Source of the DNA: Anaerolineae bacterium
GTDB lineage: Bacteria; Chloroflexota; Anaerolineae; DRVO01
Assembly (NCBI GenBank): GCA_013178015.1
Contig: JABLXR010000017.1
Coordinates: 48,969 to 112,968, forward strand
Length of the DNA stretch: 64,000 nucleotides
Reading direction: 5' to 3'
Position 1 is the first letter of the stretch; each line of letters begins with the position of its first letter. This document shows positions 41,366 through 50,319 of the stretch, one piece after another. The position numbers and the translations under genes are program-made. Under the pieces are notes generated by a model. That model was not told the origin of the DNA. It worked only from the letters and a program-made list of their open reading frames with translations, and did not search any database.

Positions 41366-42682
41366 ATGGCACCCGAGACACGCGCGCTAGACGTTCGGAC
41401 AGCCGGAGAGCTGCGCCAGTTCTACCAGGACCACCTGTTCAACCACCTGTTGCCCTTCTGGCTGGACAAAGGCATTGACCGGGAGCATGGCGGCTACTTC
41501 ACTGGCTTCTCCAACTCCGGCGGCAAGCTCCTGCACACCCACAAGTTCACCTGGTCTCAGGGTCGGTTCGTGTGGGTGTGGGCCCGGCTGGCCTGTCAGT
41601 TCTCTCACCTGCCCCAGGCGCCCCAGTACCTACAGCTGGCCCGCTCCGGGGCGGAGTTCCTCATGGACCACGCCCTGCTCCCCAACGGCCACGTGGCCTT
41701 CATCCTCAGCCGCGAGGGCGAGCCCATCCTGCTGGACGATCAGGGCAACCCCAGAAAGGCCGGGCCCGACGAGCCCTACGACACCAGTACCTTCGCCGAC
41801 TGCTTCGTCGTCTACGGCCTTTCCGAGTACGCCCGCGCCGCCCAGGACCGGCGCGCCTTCCAGTTCGCCTTGGGCCTCTACGAATCGGTCGAGGCCCGGC
41901 TGGCCCGCGGTGCCTTCCGCACCGACCCTTACCCCACTCCCGAGGGCTACCGGCAGCACGGCGTGCCCATGATCATGCTCGAGGTCACTCGAGAGTTGGC
42001 CGTGACCTGCGAGGACTTCGATCCCGGCCTGAGCGTCCGCCTGCATGAGCGAGCCGGCGAGTATGCCCGACAGGTGATGTACGAGCACCGCCAGGCCGGC
42101 AGAGACATCGTGATCGAGTTCCTGGGCCAGGACAATCTCGTGCGAAACAATCTCCTCGGCACCTACATCAACCCCGGGCACACCCTCGAGTCCATGTGGT
42201 TCGTGCTCCACTACGCCGAAGGGGCGGAGAACGAGAAGATGAAGGCGGAGGCAGTGCAGACCATCCGCCGTGCCCTCGAACTGGGCTGGGACGACCAGTA
42301 CCCGGGCCTGTTCCAGTTCGCCCACATGGAGGGCGGCCGCCCGCGTGGGCCTGTCCCTCAGGGGCTGGAAGACCACCCCATGATCCACAAGCTTCAGGAA
42401 GACTGGGACGCCAAGCTGTGGTGGGTTCACTCGGAGGCCCTGTACGCCCTTCTCCTGGCTCACTACTACTACCAGCCAGACTGGGCGCGGGAGTGGTTCT
42501 GGCGGGTACACGACTACACCTTCGCTACCTACCCCGCCCCCGAGGGCGAGTGGATGTCCATCCGCAACCGGGACAACACCCCGGTGGACAAGGTGGTGGC
42601 CCTGCCAGTGAAGGATCCCTTCCACGTGCCCCGCGCCTTCATGCACATCGTGAGGCTGTTGAGCATGCCCGACTGGAAGTAG
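41366..42682 (+). CDS. N-acylglucosamine 2-epimerase (AGE)-family enzyme
   Basis: I chose the ATG at 41366 with GAGGA upstream; the frame opens earlier at 41315. The ~438-residue product is an (alpha/alpha)6-barrel AGE protein: L-P-F-W-L-D-K-G-I-D-R-E-H-G-G-Y, K-F-T-W-S-Q-G-R-F-V-W-V-W, N-P-G-H-T-L-E-S-M-W-F and W-W-V-H-S-E-A-L are all conserved in the active-site lining, including the catalytic His residues. Members epimerise GlcNAc or ManNAc, mannose or cellobiose. The adjacent apiosidase-like hydrolase suggests a sugar catabolic pair; which sugar is unknown. Confidence 0.9.
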   Translation: MAPETRALDVRTAGELRQFYQDHLFNHLLPFWLDKGIDREHGGYFTGFSNSGGKLLHTHKFTWSQGRFVWVWARLACQFSHLPQAPQYLQLARSGAEFLMDHALLPNGHVAFILSREGEPILLDDQGNPRKAGPDEPYDTSTFADCFVVYGLSEYARAAQDRRAFQFALGLYESVEARLARGAFRTDPYPTPEGYRQHGVPMIMLEVTRELAVTCEDFDPGLSVRLHERAGEYARQVMYEHRQAGRDIVIEFLGQDNLVRNNLLGTYINPGHTLESMWFVLHYAEGAENEKMKAEAVQTIRRALELGWDDQYPGLFQFAHMEGGRPRGPVPQGLEDHPMIHKLQEDWDAKLWWVHSEALYALLLAHYYYQPDWAREWFWRVHDYTFATYPAPEGEWMSIRNRDNTPVDKVVALPVKDPFHVPRAFMHIVRLLSMPDWK

Positions 42683-42739
42683 CAGGCGGAGCAGCCTTGG
42701 GCTGGGGGGTGCACACACACAGCACCAGGAGGAGCGACG

Positions 42740-44116
42740 ATGGGAGAAGCGAAGCCATTCCACGGACCCCTGCGGGTGAGCCCGACGAACCCCCGCTACT
42801 TTACCGACGACCGGGGTGAGGCCATCTACCTTACCGGCTCCCACACCTGGGCCAACCTGGTGGACATCCGGCGGGAGGGCGATCCTCTCTTCGACTACCG
42901 GGAGTACCTGGACTTCATGGAGGCCCACGACCACAACTTCATGCGCTTGTGGACCTGGGACCACACCGAGATGGCCCCCTGGACGGAAGATAAGCTCTAC
43001 TTCGACCCCCTGCCCCACGCCCGAACCGGACCCGGCCTGGCCCTAGATGGCAAGCCTAAGTTCGACCTGGGCCGGTGGAACCAGGCCTACTTCGACCGCT
43101 TGCGCTCGCGGGTGCTCCAGGCGGGCGAGCGCGGCATCTACGTCTCCATCATGCTCTTCGAAGCCTGGTGCCTGCGCAACGCGCGGCCGGCGAGCGACCC
43201 CTGGATCACTCACCCCTACAACAGCCACAACAACGTCAACGGAGTGGATGGCGACCCCGATGGGGATGGCAAGCCCAGCGTGTACACCCTGGACATACCG
43301 GAGGTGGTCGAGTACCAGAAGGCCTACATCCGCCAAGTAGTGGACACGGTCAACGACCTGGACCACGTCCTCTACGAGATCATCAACGAGACCAAGGACG
43401 ACGAGCCCGGGGTGGCCTGGCACTCCCACATGGTCGACTACGTTCACGAGTACGAACGCACAAAGCCTAAGCAGCATCCGGTGGGCATGACCTCCGACGG
43501 CGGGCCGCGGTACAACCCTATCCTGCTCGCCAGCAACGCCGACTGGATCTCTCCCAGCGTCCGGCCCGGTGAGGACTACCGGTATGACCCCCCACCCGCC
43601 GACGGCACCAAGGTGATAATCGCCGACACCGACCACATCTGGGGGACGGGCGGCACCTATCAGTGGGCCTGGAAGTGCTTTCTCCGGGGCATGAACCCCA
43701 TATTCATGGACCCGTGGGGGCCCCTTCCCTCCTGGAGCGACGACGCTCGCCGCGCCTACGACCGAAGCGTGCTCATGACCCGCAATTTCCCCGACTGGGG
43801 GCTCCTGCGGGCCAACCTGGGGCACACGCGGCGCTTCGCCCGGCGCCTGCCCCTCGACTCGATGAGCCCGCAGGGGGAGCTGGCCTCCTCCGGGTACTGC
43901 CTGGCCGCTCCCGGCGAGGTGTACCTGGTGTACTCCCCCTATGACGCCCAGGTCTGGGTGGACCTGTCGGCGGCACCGGGCCCCGTGGCGGTGGAGTGGT
44001 TCTGCCCTCGCACCGCCGAGCACACCACCGCGCCGGCTGTGCAAGGGGGCCGGCGTTACACCTTCGTCTCGCCCTTCGGGCTGGATGCGGTGCTTCTGCT
44101 CACGGCCAGACGCTAG
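42740..44116 (+). CDS. Apiosidase-like TIM-barrel glycoside hydrolase (DUF4038/GH140-like)
   Basis: The 458-residue product starts 7 nt behind AGGAGG. It has R-V-S-P-T-N-P-R-Y-F-T-D-D-R-G near the N-terminus, followed by Y-L-T-G-S-H-T-W-A-N-L, H-N-F-M-R-L-W and Y-E-I-I-N-E-T, where the last Glu matches the general acid of clan GH-A enzymes. D-P-W-G-P near residue 325 and a C-terminal beta-sandwich (putative collagen-binding-like domain) complete the layout. No signal peptide, so it probably acts inside the cell. Placed 57 nt after the AGE-family gene and likely in one operon. Substrate assignment to apiose-containing pectin is only by family resemblance. Confidence 0.8.
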   Translation: MGEAKPFHGPLRVSPTNPRYFTDDRGEAIYLTGSHTWANLVDIRREGDPLFDYREYLDFMEAHDHNFMRLWTWDHTEMAPWTEDKLYFDPLPHARTGPGLALDGKPKFDLGRWNQAYFDRLRSRVLQAGERGIYVSIMLFEAWCLRNARPASDPWITHPYNSHNNVNGVDGDPDGDGKPSVYTLDIPEVVEYQKAYIRQVVDTVNDLDHVLYEIINETKDDEPGVAWHSHMVDYVHEYERTKPKQHPVGMTSDGGPRYNPILLASNADWISPSVRPGEDYRYDPPPADGTKVIIADTDHIWGTGGTYQWAWKCFLRGMNPIFMDPWGPLPSWSDDARRAYDRSVLMTRNFPDWGLLRANLGHTRRFARRLPLDSMSPQGELASSGYCLAAPGEVYLVYSPYDAQVWVDLSAAPGPVAVEWFCPRTAEHTTAPAVQGGRRYTFVSPFGLDAVLLLTARR

Positions 44117-44551
44117 CCTAACCCACGGGCGAGCAGATCCGCGGGTGGGCGCGCGGACTCCTTATGGGGATAAGGGCCATACAGGAACGACACCTCGCAA
44201 CAGGAGGAGTTCGCGCGCCCACGTGCGCTGCTACCGCACCTGGGGGAACAACACACCCCGAGGAGCGCGCACGCCCACGTGCGCTGCTACCCGCACCTGG
44301 GGCAGTCTGCTGGAATCCGCCCTTGAGGAGGGGTGAGAGACAGCGCGGCAGACCGGAAACAGGTCTGTCCGGGGATGGGAGCGGGATCGTGGCAGGGCCT
44401 CTCTAGGCTGTCTGCTCCTTCGCCTGGCGGGCTTGGTGCGCCCACCAGCGTGCCGCCCGCCTGTGCTCTATGGCCGCAGCGGTGAAGCTGGCGTGAAGCT
44501 GCGCCCCCTGCCGACCACGATAGCGGACCTGGCGTAGCCCCTGCCCTCGGG
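44117..44551. other. Repeat-rich intergenic region
   Basis: This stretch holds family B repeat pieces at 44140-44163 (direct), 44203-44226 and 44259-44275 (inverted), and a direct repeat of CCCACGTGCGCTGCTAC at 44218 and 44274. Nothing else is recognised before the ABC-transporter remnant. Confidence 0.45.
44213..44302. repeat. Two direct copies of a ~32-bp repeat
   Basis: Copies at 44213-44245 and 44271-44302 share CCCACGTGCGCTGCTACC and CGCACCTGGGG (one has an extra C). They lie beside family B fragments. Confidence 0.65.
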
Positions 44552-44737
44552 TGGAAGAGGCTCTTCAGCCGCCGCGACGCCACCTGCCTGGCAGTGTCGC
44601 ACCGACGGGTGGCCCTCCGTCGGGCCGACTGCATCGTCGTGCTCAAGGACAGAAGAGTAGAGGCAGCGGGGAAGCTGGAGGAGCTGTTAGCCACGCGTGA
44701 GGAGATGCGGCGGCTGTGGCAGGGCGATCTGGCTTGA
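44552..44737 (+). pseudogene. C-terminal remnant of an ABC exporter ATPase
   Basis: The 61-codon tail reads [19 protein letters not shown], then [16 protein letters not shown] and [15 protein letters not shown]. This is the H-loop (S-H-R) and C-terminal end of an ABC transporter nucleotide-binding domain. The Walker A, signature and Walker B parts are missing upstream, where the frame loses protein character. It therefore cannot hydrolyse ATP. Likely a deletion relic at a repeat-rich spot. Confidence 0.72.
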
Positions 44738-44819
44738 CGATGGGAGGAGCATGACCACGACTGTTCGCTGCAGGTGGGCTGCGCCGGGGACTCGCCTAAG
44801 CCGCCAGCCATTGCCGCGC

Positions 44820-45263
44820 CTACGGCGCGTCGCCTCCGATCCAGTACGCCCAGGTCACCCCGTGGTTCACCAGGGCATCAACCAGTCTATGATCGGCACT
44901 CCATAGGGCCGCCCCGGCCCGCTCGGCGAGGGCCACGTAGAAGCTGTCGTAGGCCGACGCGCGTCCGAGACGCAGAGTCCAGCCGTAGGCGCTGCCGGTG
45001 AGACCGGCATCCGGAACCACCAGTCGCACCTCAAGGGAATGCGCCAGCGCCAGTGCCCGACGACCCTCGTCCCGGGTCAGTTGGTCGAAGTGCACCGCCT
45101 TGCACAGAGCAGAGGTGACCTCATAGATCCAGAGACTGGGTGCACTCAAGGAGCTACCTTCTCCTCGCCAGCGTTCCATCAGTTCGCGGCACGAGGCCTG
45201 GCGCGGCCCTGGCAGCAGAAGTCTGAAGGCGAAGCTGGCGTCAATCACCACCGAGTCGGCCAT
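44820..45263 (-). CDS. PIN-domain toxin (VapC-like), pair 1
   Basis: The ATG at 45263 follows CTGGAGGAGCG. The 147-residue product begins M-A-D-S-V-V-I-D-A-S-F-A (first catalytic Asp) and has I-Y-E-V-T-S-A-L (Glu), A-Y-D-S-F-Y-V-A-L-A-E (Asp) and W-S-A-D-H-R-L (last Asp), the acidic quartet of PIN nucleases. VapC toxins cleave tRNA or rRNA. Its start overlaps the upstream antitoxin gene by 23 nt, the usual toxin-antitoxin arrangement. The cell would be protected by the Phd/YefM-like partner. Confidence 0.87.
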   Translation of the reverse strand: MADSVVIDASFAFRLLLPGPRQASCRELMERWRGEGSSLSAPSLWIYEVTSALCKAVHFDQLTRDEGRRALALAHSLEVRLVVPDAGLTGSAYGWTLRLGRASAYDSFYVALAERAGAALWSADHRLVDALVNHGVTWAYWIGGDAP

Positions 45264-45561
45264 CGCGCTCCTCCAGCTCCGCCCGGGCCTGGGTCCAGAT
45301 CCCATCCAGATCCAGCGGTTGGCCGCCCCGTCGCCTCTGGATATCCGAACTCAGCCTCTCGCTTTCTGCCAGCCAGGCCCGCCAACTGGAGCCATCGGAG
45401 GTCTGGTTCTTCAGGCGGTCATAGTCGTCCACGCTGATCAGCACCGCCTTAGCCTTGCCACGAGAGGTCAGGACCACCCTCTCGCCTCCGTAGGCCACCC
45501 GGTTCAGCAGCTCGGACAGGTCTCTCTTCACGCGGCCAATGCTCACGCGCACCTCGGCCAT
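45241..45561 (-). CDS. Phd/YefM-type antitoxin, pair 1
   Basis: I chose the ATG at 45561 behind CAGGAGAGCGATCC. The 106-residue product has the fold signature M-A-E-V-R-V-S-I-G-R-V-K-R-D-L-S-E-L-L-N-R-V and R-V-V-L-T-S-R-G-K-A-K-A-V-L-I-S-V-D-D-Y, typical of Phd/YefM DNA-binding antitoxins. The C-terminal ~40 residues should wrap the PIN toxin. It likely represses its own promoter. The toxin gene overlaps its 3' end. Confidence 0.86.
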   Translation of the reverse strand: MAEVRVSIGRVKRDLSELLNRVAYGGERVVLTSRGKAKAVLISVDDYDRLKNQTSDGSSWRAWLAESERLSSDIQRRRGGQPLDLDGIWTQARAELEERDGRLGGD

Positions 45562-45715
45562 GGATCGCTCTCCTGGTTGCACCGTATTCTCTATAGCCAT
45601 ATTACAACACCCCAGAGCACCGAAGGCAACCGGGACAGTAACAGCCCAGGATCGGGGCTCGCAACAGCTTCCCCGATGCTGGGCCGTTGCCTCCGGCGGC
45701 GTGGGAATGCAGGAC

Positions 45716-48700
45716 TCAGTATGGCAAGGTCATGAATCTCAGGCTCTCGACGATCTCACGTATGTGAGCTTGGTCCGCATACAGGATGAAGTAACGGTAT
45801 GTCCCGCCGGAGATGGTCACAGGCTCGGGGTACTCGACGATCACCGCCGCTTGGCCCTTCATCTCCTCCGGCTGGTCAGTCGAAGGCAAGATGAGTCGCG
45901 CCTGCTGGCCCTGGACCTGCAGGCTCTCTATGGTCGGTTCGGTGCCATAGGGACGCAGCTTGTGCTCCGACTCGAGCCTGTAGACCTCATCAATCGTCCA
46001 GCCTTGGCCCGACATGGCGCCCACAGAGAAGAAACCGGTGTCCCCTTCGTGGCGCTCGCCATAGTATCCGGCCACAGGCTGCCACTCAGCCGGGTAGGTG
46101 AACGATACGCGGAACTCCACACTGCTGTGCACCTCCCACCCCGGGCGAGTGGCCTGTGTCTCGGCTGACTCCGACGACGCCGCCAGGTCAAGCTGGCCTT
46201 CGTCGGCTGTGACGAAGGCCAGCATCTGCCACCACCCGCAGCCGCCATAGTGGCAGGTCGGGTCCTCCAGGCCGGTGAGGAGCACCTCGTCCAGCCACCC
46301 ATCCAGCGCCACCACGCGCACGTCGGTACGGCCCTCCGCCTGGCGAGTGTACAGGAGCCGGGAGCCGTCGGCCGACCACCGCGGCCATCCGTCCACCGCC
46401 TCGCCCGGATCGGTTAGCCGCCGTGTATCCCCATCATGGAGGTAGATGGCCCTGCCCTCGAGGAGCTCCTCCATGGCGGGGCCCTCTCCGCGCCCTTCGG
46501 ATGAGGCAGGCCCGGCCACGTAGGCCAGGGTGTTGCCGTCCGGGGACCAGGCCGGCTCGAAGGCAGCCATCTCCGGGCCGGTGAGGTAGCGCAGGTTGCC
46601 GCCGATCACGTCCAGCAGGGCCAGGCGCTTGTTCTGCATGATGAACCGCCCTCCCCCCTCGGCCAGTGCCAACAGGCCAGCCTCGGTCGGATGCCAGTCG
46701 TAGGCTTCGGGCGTCAGGAGCATGGTGGCCCCGAGATCACGAATCTGGCCCGTATCCGCGTTGATGGTAACCAGAGGCACCCCATCCACCCAGAGCGACG
46801 CGGCCATCAGGCCCTTGCCCGCCAGGATCAGGTTCGTGCCCGGCACCCAGTCGAGCAACTCGTAGTAGGCGTCGCGGATGTCGTCGCTCAAGCGATGGGT
46901 GGTGACCGCAGTGCCGGGCTCGGCTCCGCGGACGGAGAGGTCCTGGGCCCAGTGCCCGCCTCGGGCCAGTTGGTCCATGTGAGGGGTCCAGGCGAGCCTG
47001 CCATCCTCCGACCACAACACCTTCGCGCGCCCCTCCTCGCCCAGACTCCCGGCCGATAGGACCTCCCTGGCGGTAGCGTTGCCGAAGAAGGGGATAGCCC
47101 AGAGAGAGCCGTCATCGCGAGGCACCGCCAGCCAATCCTCCGAGCCGAGCAGAGCCTCCGCCGGGGCCCAGAATGGGTCCTGAAGTGCCTCGCTGACGCT
47201 CTGCTCTGGGGTGCCGTCGCGGCGGTAGACACGGTAGGCGCGGCTCCCCTCGGCTACCAGGAGACGCTCCCCCGAGGGCGACCAGCCGATGAGGCGGGCC
47301 GGTCTCTCGCCCAAGACGGCCGTACGTCCGGTCTCAAGATCGGCCACCACCGGCCGACCGGAGAACGACGGGCGTTGATCCACGAAGGCGAGCAGTCCCT
47401 CGGCCAGCGCCTCAGCCCGCAGGCAGCCCGGCAGGCCGGGGAAGACGTCGGCGCAGTCAATGATGGCCTCGGTTCCGGGGGCCAGTGCAACTGGGGTGGA
47501 AACCGGGGTGATGCTCGGCGGTGGCGTGGCCGGAGGGAAGTAGTCGGGTGGCGGTACCCTGATGACCTGGCCCACCTGGATGCTGCTGGCGTCGGTGATT
47601 CCGTTGTAGGCCAGCAGCGCATCGAGGGACACTCCCAGACGCTCAGCAATCTGACCCAGCGTGTCGCCGGCTTGGATGATGTAGGTTGTCGGGCCCTCGG
47701 TCGCGGCCCCAGGGGCAGCGGCGGTGGGGGTCGAGGGCACCCGCGTGATGGAGGCGCCAGGGGTCACCACTACCGGCGTGGGGGTCGGCATCGAGGCAGG
47801 TGCCGGCGTGGGAGTGAGAGGGACACGCTCCGGCGGGGTCACTACCGGGGCGGGAGCCGGACTGACCGGCGCCGGTGGCTGCCACCAGTCAAACAGCCCA
47901 TCCCACTCGATGTGGCCGTAGTAGCCAAACCAACCGGGCGACGGCGTCAGCTCTTCCACCACCTGTTCCGCCTCGCCGCCATGCGCAGGGATCAGCCACA
48001 GTGAGGCTCGGTCCTCTCGGTCCAGGCGGGCAAAGAGGATGTGGGAGCCGCCAGTGGACCAGAGGGGACGTTCATCCCGGTAGTCGCCGTCATCGGTGAG
48101 CGCCATCGGGAACGAGCTGGAGAGGAGATCGAGCACCCACAGGCGGCGCTGCAGCAGCCCCTCGTGGGCAGTGTCTCCGCCCACCAGGTCCCCCTCGTCG
48201 GGCATGGCTACATAGGCCAAGCGATGCCCATCGGGGGCCCAGGCCGGAGATATCGCCGCCAGGTCAGGCCCGGTCACGGCTAGCCCCTCCTCGTTCTCGG
48301 CGTTGACCACATAGATCCTCTTCTGCGTCCACGCCCCGCGGTAGCCGCCCACGACCGCCGCGATCTGGGAGCCTGCCCCCGGCCCGAAGGACAGGAAGTC
48401 ATCGTAGGCCAGCATAGTGTCCACCACCTGCCGGGGCTCCCCGCCCTCCGCCAAGATAGCGTAAAGGGGCACACCATCTGCCAGTATGGAGGCGGAAAGC
48501 ATGGGGCTCTGCCAGAAGAGGATCCACCGGCCATCCGAGGTCCAACCGGCGAGGATGGCTTCTCCTTCCCCGGGGACACTGGCCTCGACCAGCGACCTGG
48601 TTTCGCGTCCGTCCGCCGACACGATGCCGATGCCCTGCCCCAGAAGTGGCTCTCCCTTACGCTGAGTATGCCACTGGCAAGCCACCCAGCCACCATCTGG

Positions 48701-49336
48701 GCTCCAGGCGATGCGTCTGATGGATGGTTGAGCCAGCCCGGTGTTGGGATCGGGTGTGGGCGGCGCAACGGGCTGGGTGGGCACCAGTGTGGTGAACCCT
48801 TCTTGCTCAGGCGACATGAGGTGGAGCCCTTGGCCATCAACGTATGCCAGCATGTCCGCGACCGGGGACCAGGCGAACACGCCGTCCGGTAGGACCGCCA
48901 CCTGGCGCCCTTCGCTCCCGTCGCGGCGCATGATCCAGAGCAGGCTTTGCTCATCCTTAAGATAGGCCAGCCACTCCCCTGAGCGCGACCACCGCGGCTC
49001 GCGGTTGAGCCCGTCTTGGGTCAGCCTGTGGGGCTCACCATCGGGCAGCGCCCGGGTCCAGATGTCTCCTCCCTGAACGTAGGCGAGCTTACCCAGGGGC
49101 GAGGGCGCGGGCATGTCGGCAGGGGCTGCCGCCTCGGTCAGTCGAAGGGCCAACTCGGCCTTCTCCGTGGACAGGGCGACTATCGTGGCTGCGGCAGCGG
49201 TGTCCCTGGTGGGCGTCTCTGCGCCGGGCGACGGCATCACCCCCACCTCCAGGTACGTGCCGCAGCCACCCAATGCCAGGGCAGCCAACACAATCACCAA
49301 TAGGCACAGCAGTCTTCGTCCTTTGCCTCCGATCAT
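45716..49336 (-). CDS. Lipoprotein with two TolB-like beta-propellers and a central LysM domain
   Basis: I chose the ATG at 49336 because the lipobox L-A-L-G-G-C falls ~26 residues later and GGAGG lies 10 nt upstream. The ~1,206-residue protein has TolB/WD40-like repeats such as A-W-S-P-D-G-G-W-V-A and R-P-L-W-S-T-G-G-S-H-I-L-F-A (to ~500), a Thr/Pro linker, and a LysM domain T-Y-I-I-Q-A-G-D-T-L-G-Q-I-A (near 570). A second propeller follows with S-P-S-G-E-R-L-L-V-A and W-S-P-D-G-N-T-L-A-Y (to ~1080). The C-terminal ~110 residues form a separate domain (F-T-Y-P-A-E-W-Q-P-V). LysM suggests attachment to cell-wall glycan; propellers may bind proteins. Confidence 0.82.
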   Translation of the reverse strand: MIGGKGRRLLCLLVIVLAALALGGCGTYLEVGVMPSPGAETPTRDTAAAATIVALSTEKAELALRLTEAAAPADMPAPSPLGKLAYVQGGDIWTRALPDGEPHRLTQDGLNREPRWSRSGEWLAYLKDEQSLLWIMRRDGSEGRQVAVLPDGVFAWSPVADMLAYVDGQGLHLMSPEQEGFTTLVPTQPVAPPTPDPNTGLAQPSIRRIAWSPDGGWVACQWHTQRKGEPLLGQGIGIVSADGRETRSLVEASVPGEGEAILAGWTSDGRWILFWQSPMLSASILADGVPLYAILAEGGEPRQVVDTMLAYDDFLSFGPGAGSQIAAVVGGYRGAWTQKRIYVVNAENEEGLAVTGPDLAAISPAWAPDGHRLAYVAMPDEGDLVGGDTAHEGLLQRRLWVLDLLSSSFPMALTDDGDYRDERPLWSTGGSHILFARLDREDRASLWLIPAHGGEAEQVVEELTPSPGWFGYYGHIEWDGLFDWWQPPAPVSPAPAPVVTPPERVPLTPTPAPASMPTPTPVVVTPGASITRVPSTPTAAAPGAATEGPTTYIIQAGDTLGQIAERLGVSLDALLAYNGITDASSIQVGQVIRVPPPDYFPPATPPPSITPVSTPVALAPGTEAIIDCADVFPGLPGCLRAEALAEGLLAFVDQRPSFSGRPVVADLETGRTAVLGERPARLIGWSPSGERLLVAEGSRAYRVYRRDGTPEQSVSEALQDPFWAPAEALLGSEDWLAVPRDDGSLWAIPFFGNATAREVLSAGSLGEEGRAKVLWSEDGRLAWTPHMDQLARGGHWAQDLSVRGAEPGTAVTTHRLSDDIRDAYYELLDWVPGTNLILAGKGLMAASLWVDGVPLVTINADTGQIRDLGATMLLTPEAYDWHPTEAGLLALAEGGGRFIMQNKRLALLDVIGGNLRYLTGPEMAAFEPAWSPDGNTLAYVAGPASSEGRGEGPAMEELLEGRAIYLHDGDTRRLTDPGEAVDGWPRWSADGSRLLYTRQAEGRTDVRVVALDGWLDEVLLTGLEDPTCHYGGCGWWQMLAFVTADEGQLDLAASSESAETQATRPGWEVHSSVEFRVSFTYPAEWQPVAGYYGERHEGDTGFFSVGAMSGQGWTIDEVYRLESEHKLRPYGTEPTIESLQVQGQQARLILPSTDQPEEMKGQAAVIVEYPEPVTISGGTYRYFILYADQAHIREIVESLRFMTLPY

Positions 49337-49586
49337 GGGTACATTTGCCTCCGGGCCGCTACGGCGGCGTTTGCCCGGCATTCTAGCGCTCCAGTGTAGC
49401 CGACGCGTGACGGCTGCGTAACAACCAGGTTACAGAAGATCGGCTGCAGTAACAGGCACCGCCGCCCTGGGTGCTGGAACAGCCTTGCCCTACCTACCGG
49501 CGCCCACCGCCCACATGGGATAGGCGGGCCGCTCACCCCTAGTGTACAATGGTCTCCAGCAGCTGATGGTGATCCACGAGGCGAAG

Positions 49587-49841
49587 ATGACTGTAGACGA
49601 GCTGATCCGAGACATACATGTGCTCAACCGGGAGCTGGAGCATTTCGAGGTCAAGTACCGCGTCCTCTCCCAGGACTTCTACCGGCTCTACATCGAGGGC
49701 AAGCTCCCTGATGAGGATGTCGAGCAGATTGACGAGTTTGGCGAGTGGGCTGCGCTCTATCGCGCCAAGCTGTCCCGGGAGTCTCGGTACCGTGAATTGG
49801 TGCACGAGAAGCAAGAACCGGTGCTGTCTTCGCTCGGCTGA
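49587..49841 (+). CDS. Small protein upstream of TumE-like gene, possible antitoxin
   Basis: The ATG at 49587 (M-T-V-D-E-L-I-R-D-I-H-V-L-N-R-E-L) sits after CACGAGGCGAAG; an in-frame ATG at 49542 is also open. The 84-residue product is helical and acidic: E-H-F-E-V-K-Y-R-V-L-S-Q-D-F-Y-R-L-Y and P-D-E-D-V-E-Q-I-D-E-F-G-E-W. It has no clear DNA-binding motif. It precedes the TumE-like gene by 37 nt, which suggests a pair in which this is the antitoxin. Confidence 0.6.
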   Translation: MTVDELIRDIHVLNRELEHFEVKYRVLSQDFYRLYIEGKLPDEDVEQIDEFGEWAALYRAKLSRESRYRELVHEKQEPVLSSLG

Positions 49842-49878
49842 GGGCGCTGGTGAGAGCAATTGCTGACAGAGCACTGCT

Positions 49879-50307
49879 GTGCTGACGTCGCCGAGTGCCT
49901 ATGCCGCTTTCGTCTACGGTCTACGCGAGCGCTTTGCCGAGATCGAAAGCTCCACTCTGGTGTTGCTGCCGCGGTCACCAACGGTGGCGGTACTCCGAGG
50001 CGAACTCCTGTTCGCGGGCGGCATTCGCCTGCGCGTAGTGGAGCAGGTTGACTTCGCCGAAGCACGCATCCACTACTACTCCTACACTGTCTACCGCGGG
50101 GAGGAGCGGCTGTACTGGTACGATCCTCAGCCCCACCCCAACGACCCCTCCCTGGACAGCACCCACCCTCACCACAAGCATGTCCCGCCGGACATCAGAC
50201 ACAACCGCATCCCCGCTCCCGGCCTGAGCTTCGAGCGGCCCAACCTGCCTATGCTGATCGAGGAAGTGGAGAGGGCACTACTGACCCCTGAACCTCCTCC
50301 AACGTGA
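49879..50307 (+). CDS. TumE-like (DUF6516) putative toxin
   Basis: The 142-residue product has a beta-rich N-terminal half (V-D-F-A-E-A-R-I-H-Y-Y-S-Y-T-V-Y) and the family core L-Y-W-Y-D-P-Q-P-H-P, then T-H-P-H-H-K-H-V, matching the Y-D-N-x-P-H-H and F-P-H-H-K-H motifs of DUF6516/TumE proteins. The His-rich centre could be catalytic. These are found in presumed toxin-antitoxin pairs; their cellular target is not known to me. The convergent histidine kinase gene begins 12 nt beyond its stop. Confidence 0.65.
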   Translation: MLTSPSAYAAFVYGLRERFAEIESSTLVLLPRSPTVAVLRGELLFAGGIRLRVVEQVDFAEARIHYYSYTVYRGEERLYWYDPQPHPNDPSLDSTHPHHKHVPPDIRHNRIPAPGLSFERPNLPMLIEEVERALLTPEPPPT

Positions 50308-50319
50308 CCCCGGCCTGAG

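Noticed and set aside
41630..43018. 462-codon open frame on the minus strand
   Set aside because: Lies opposite the well-supported AGE and apiosidase-like genes and matches nothing.
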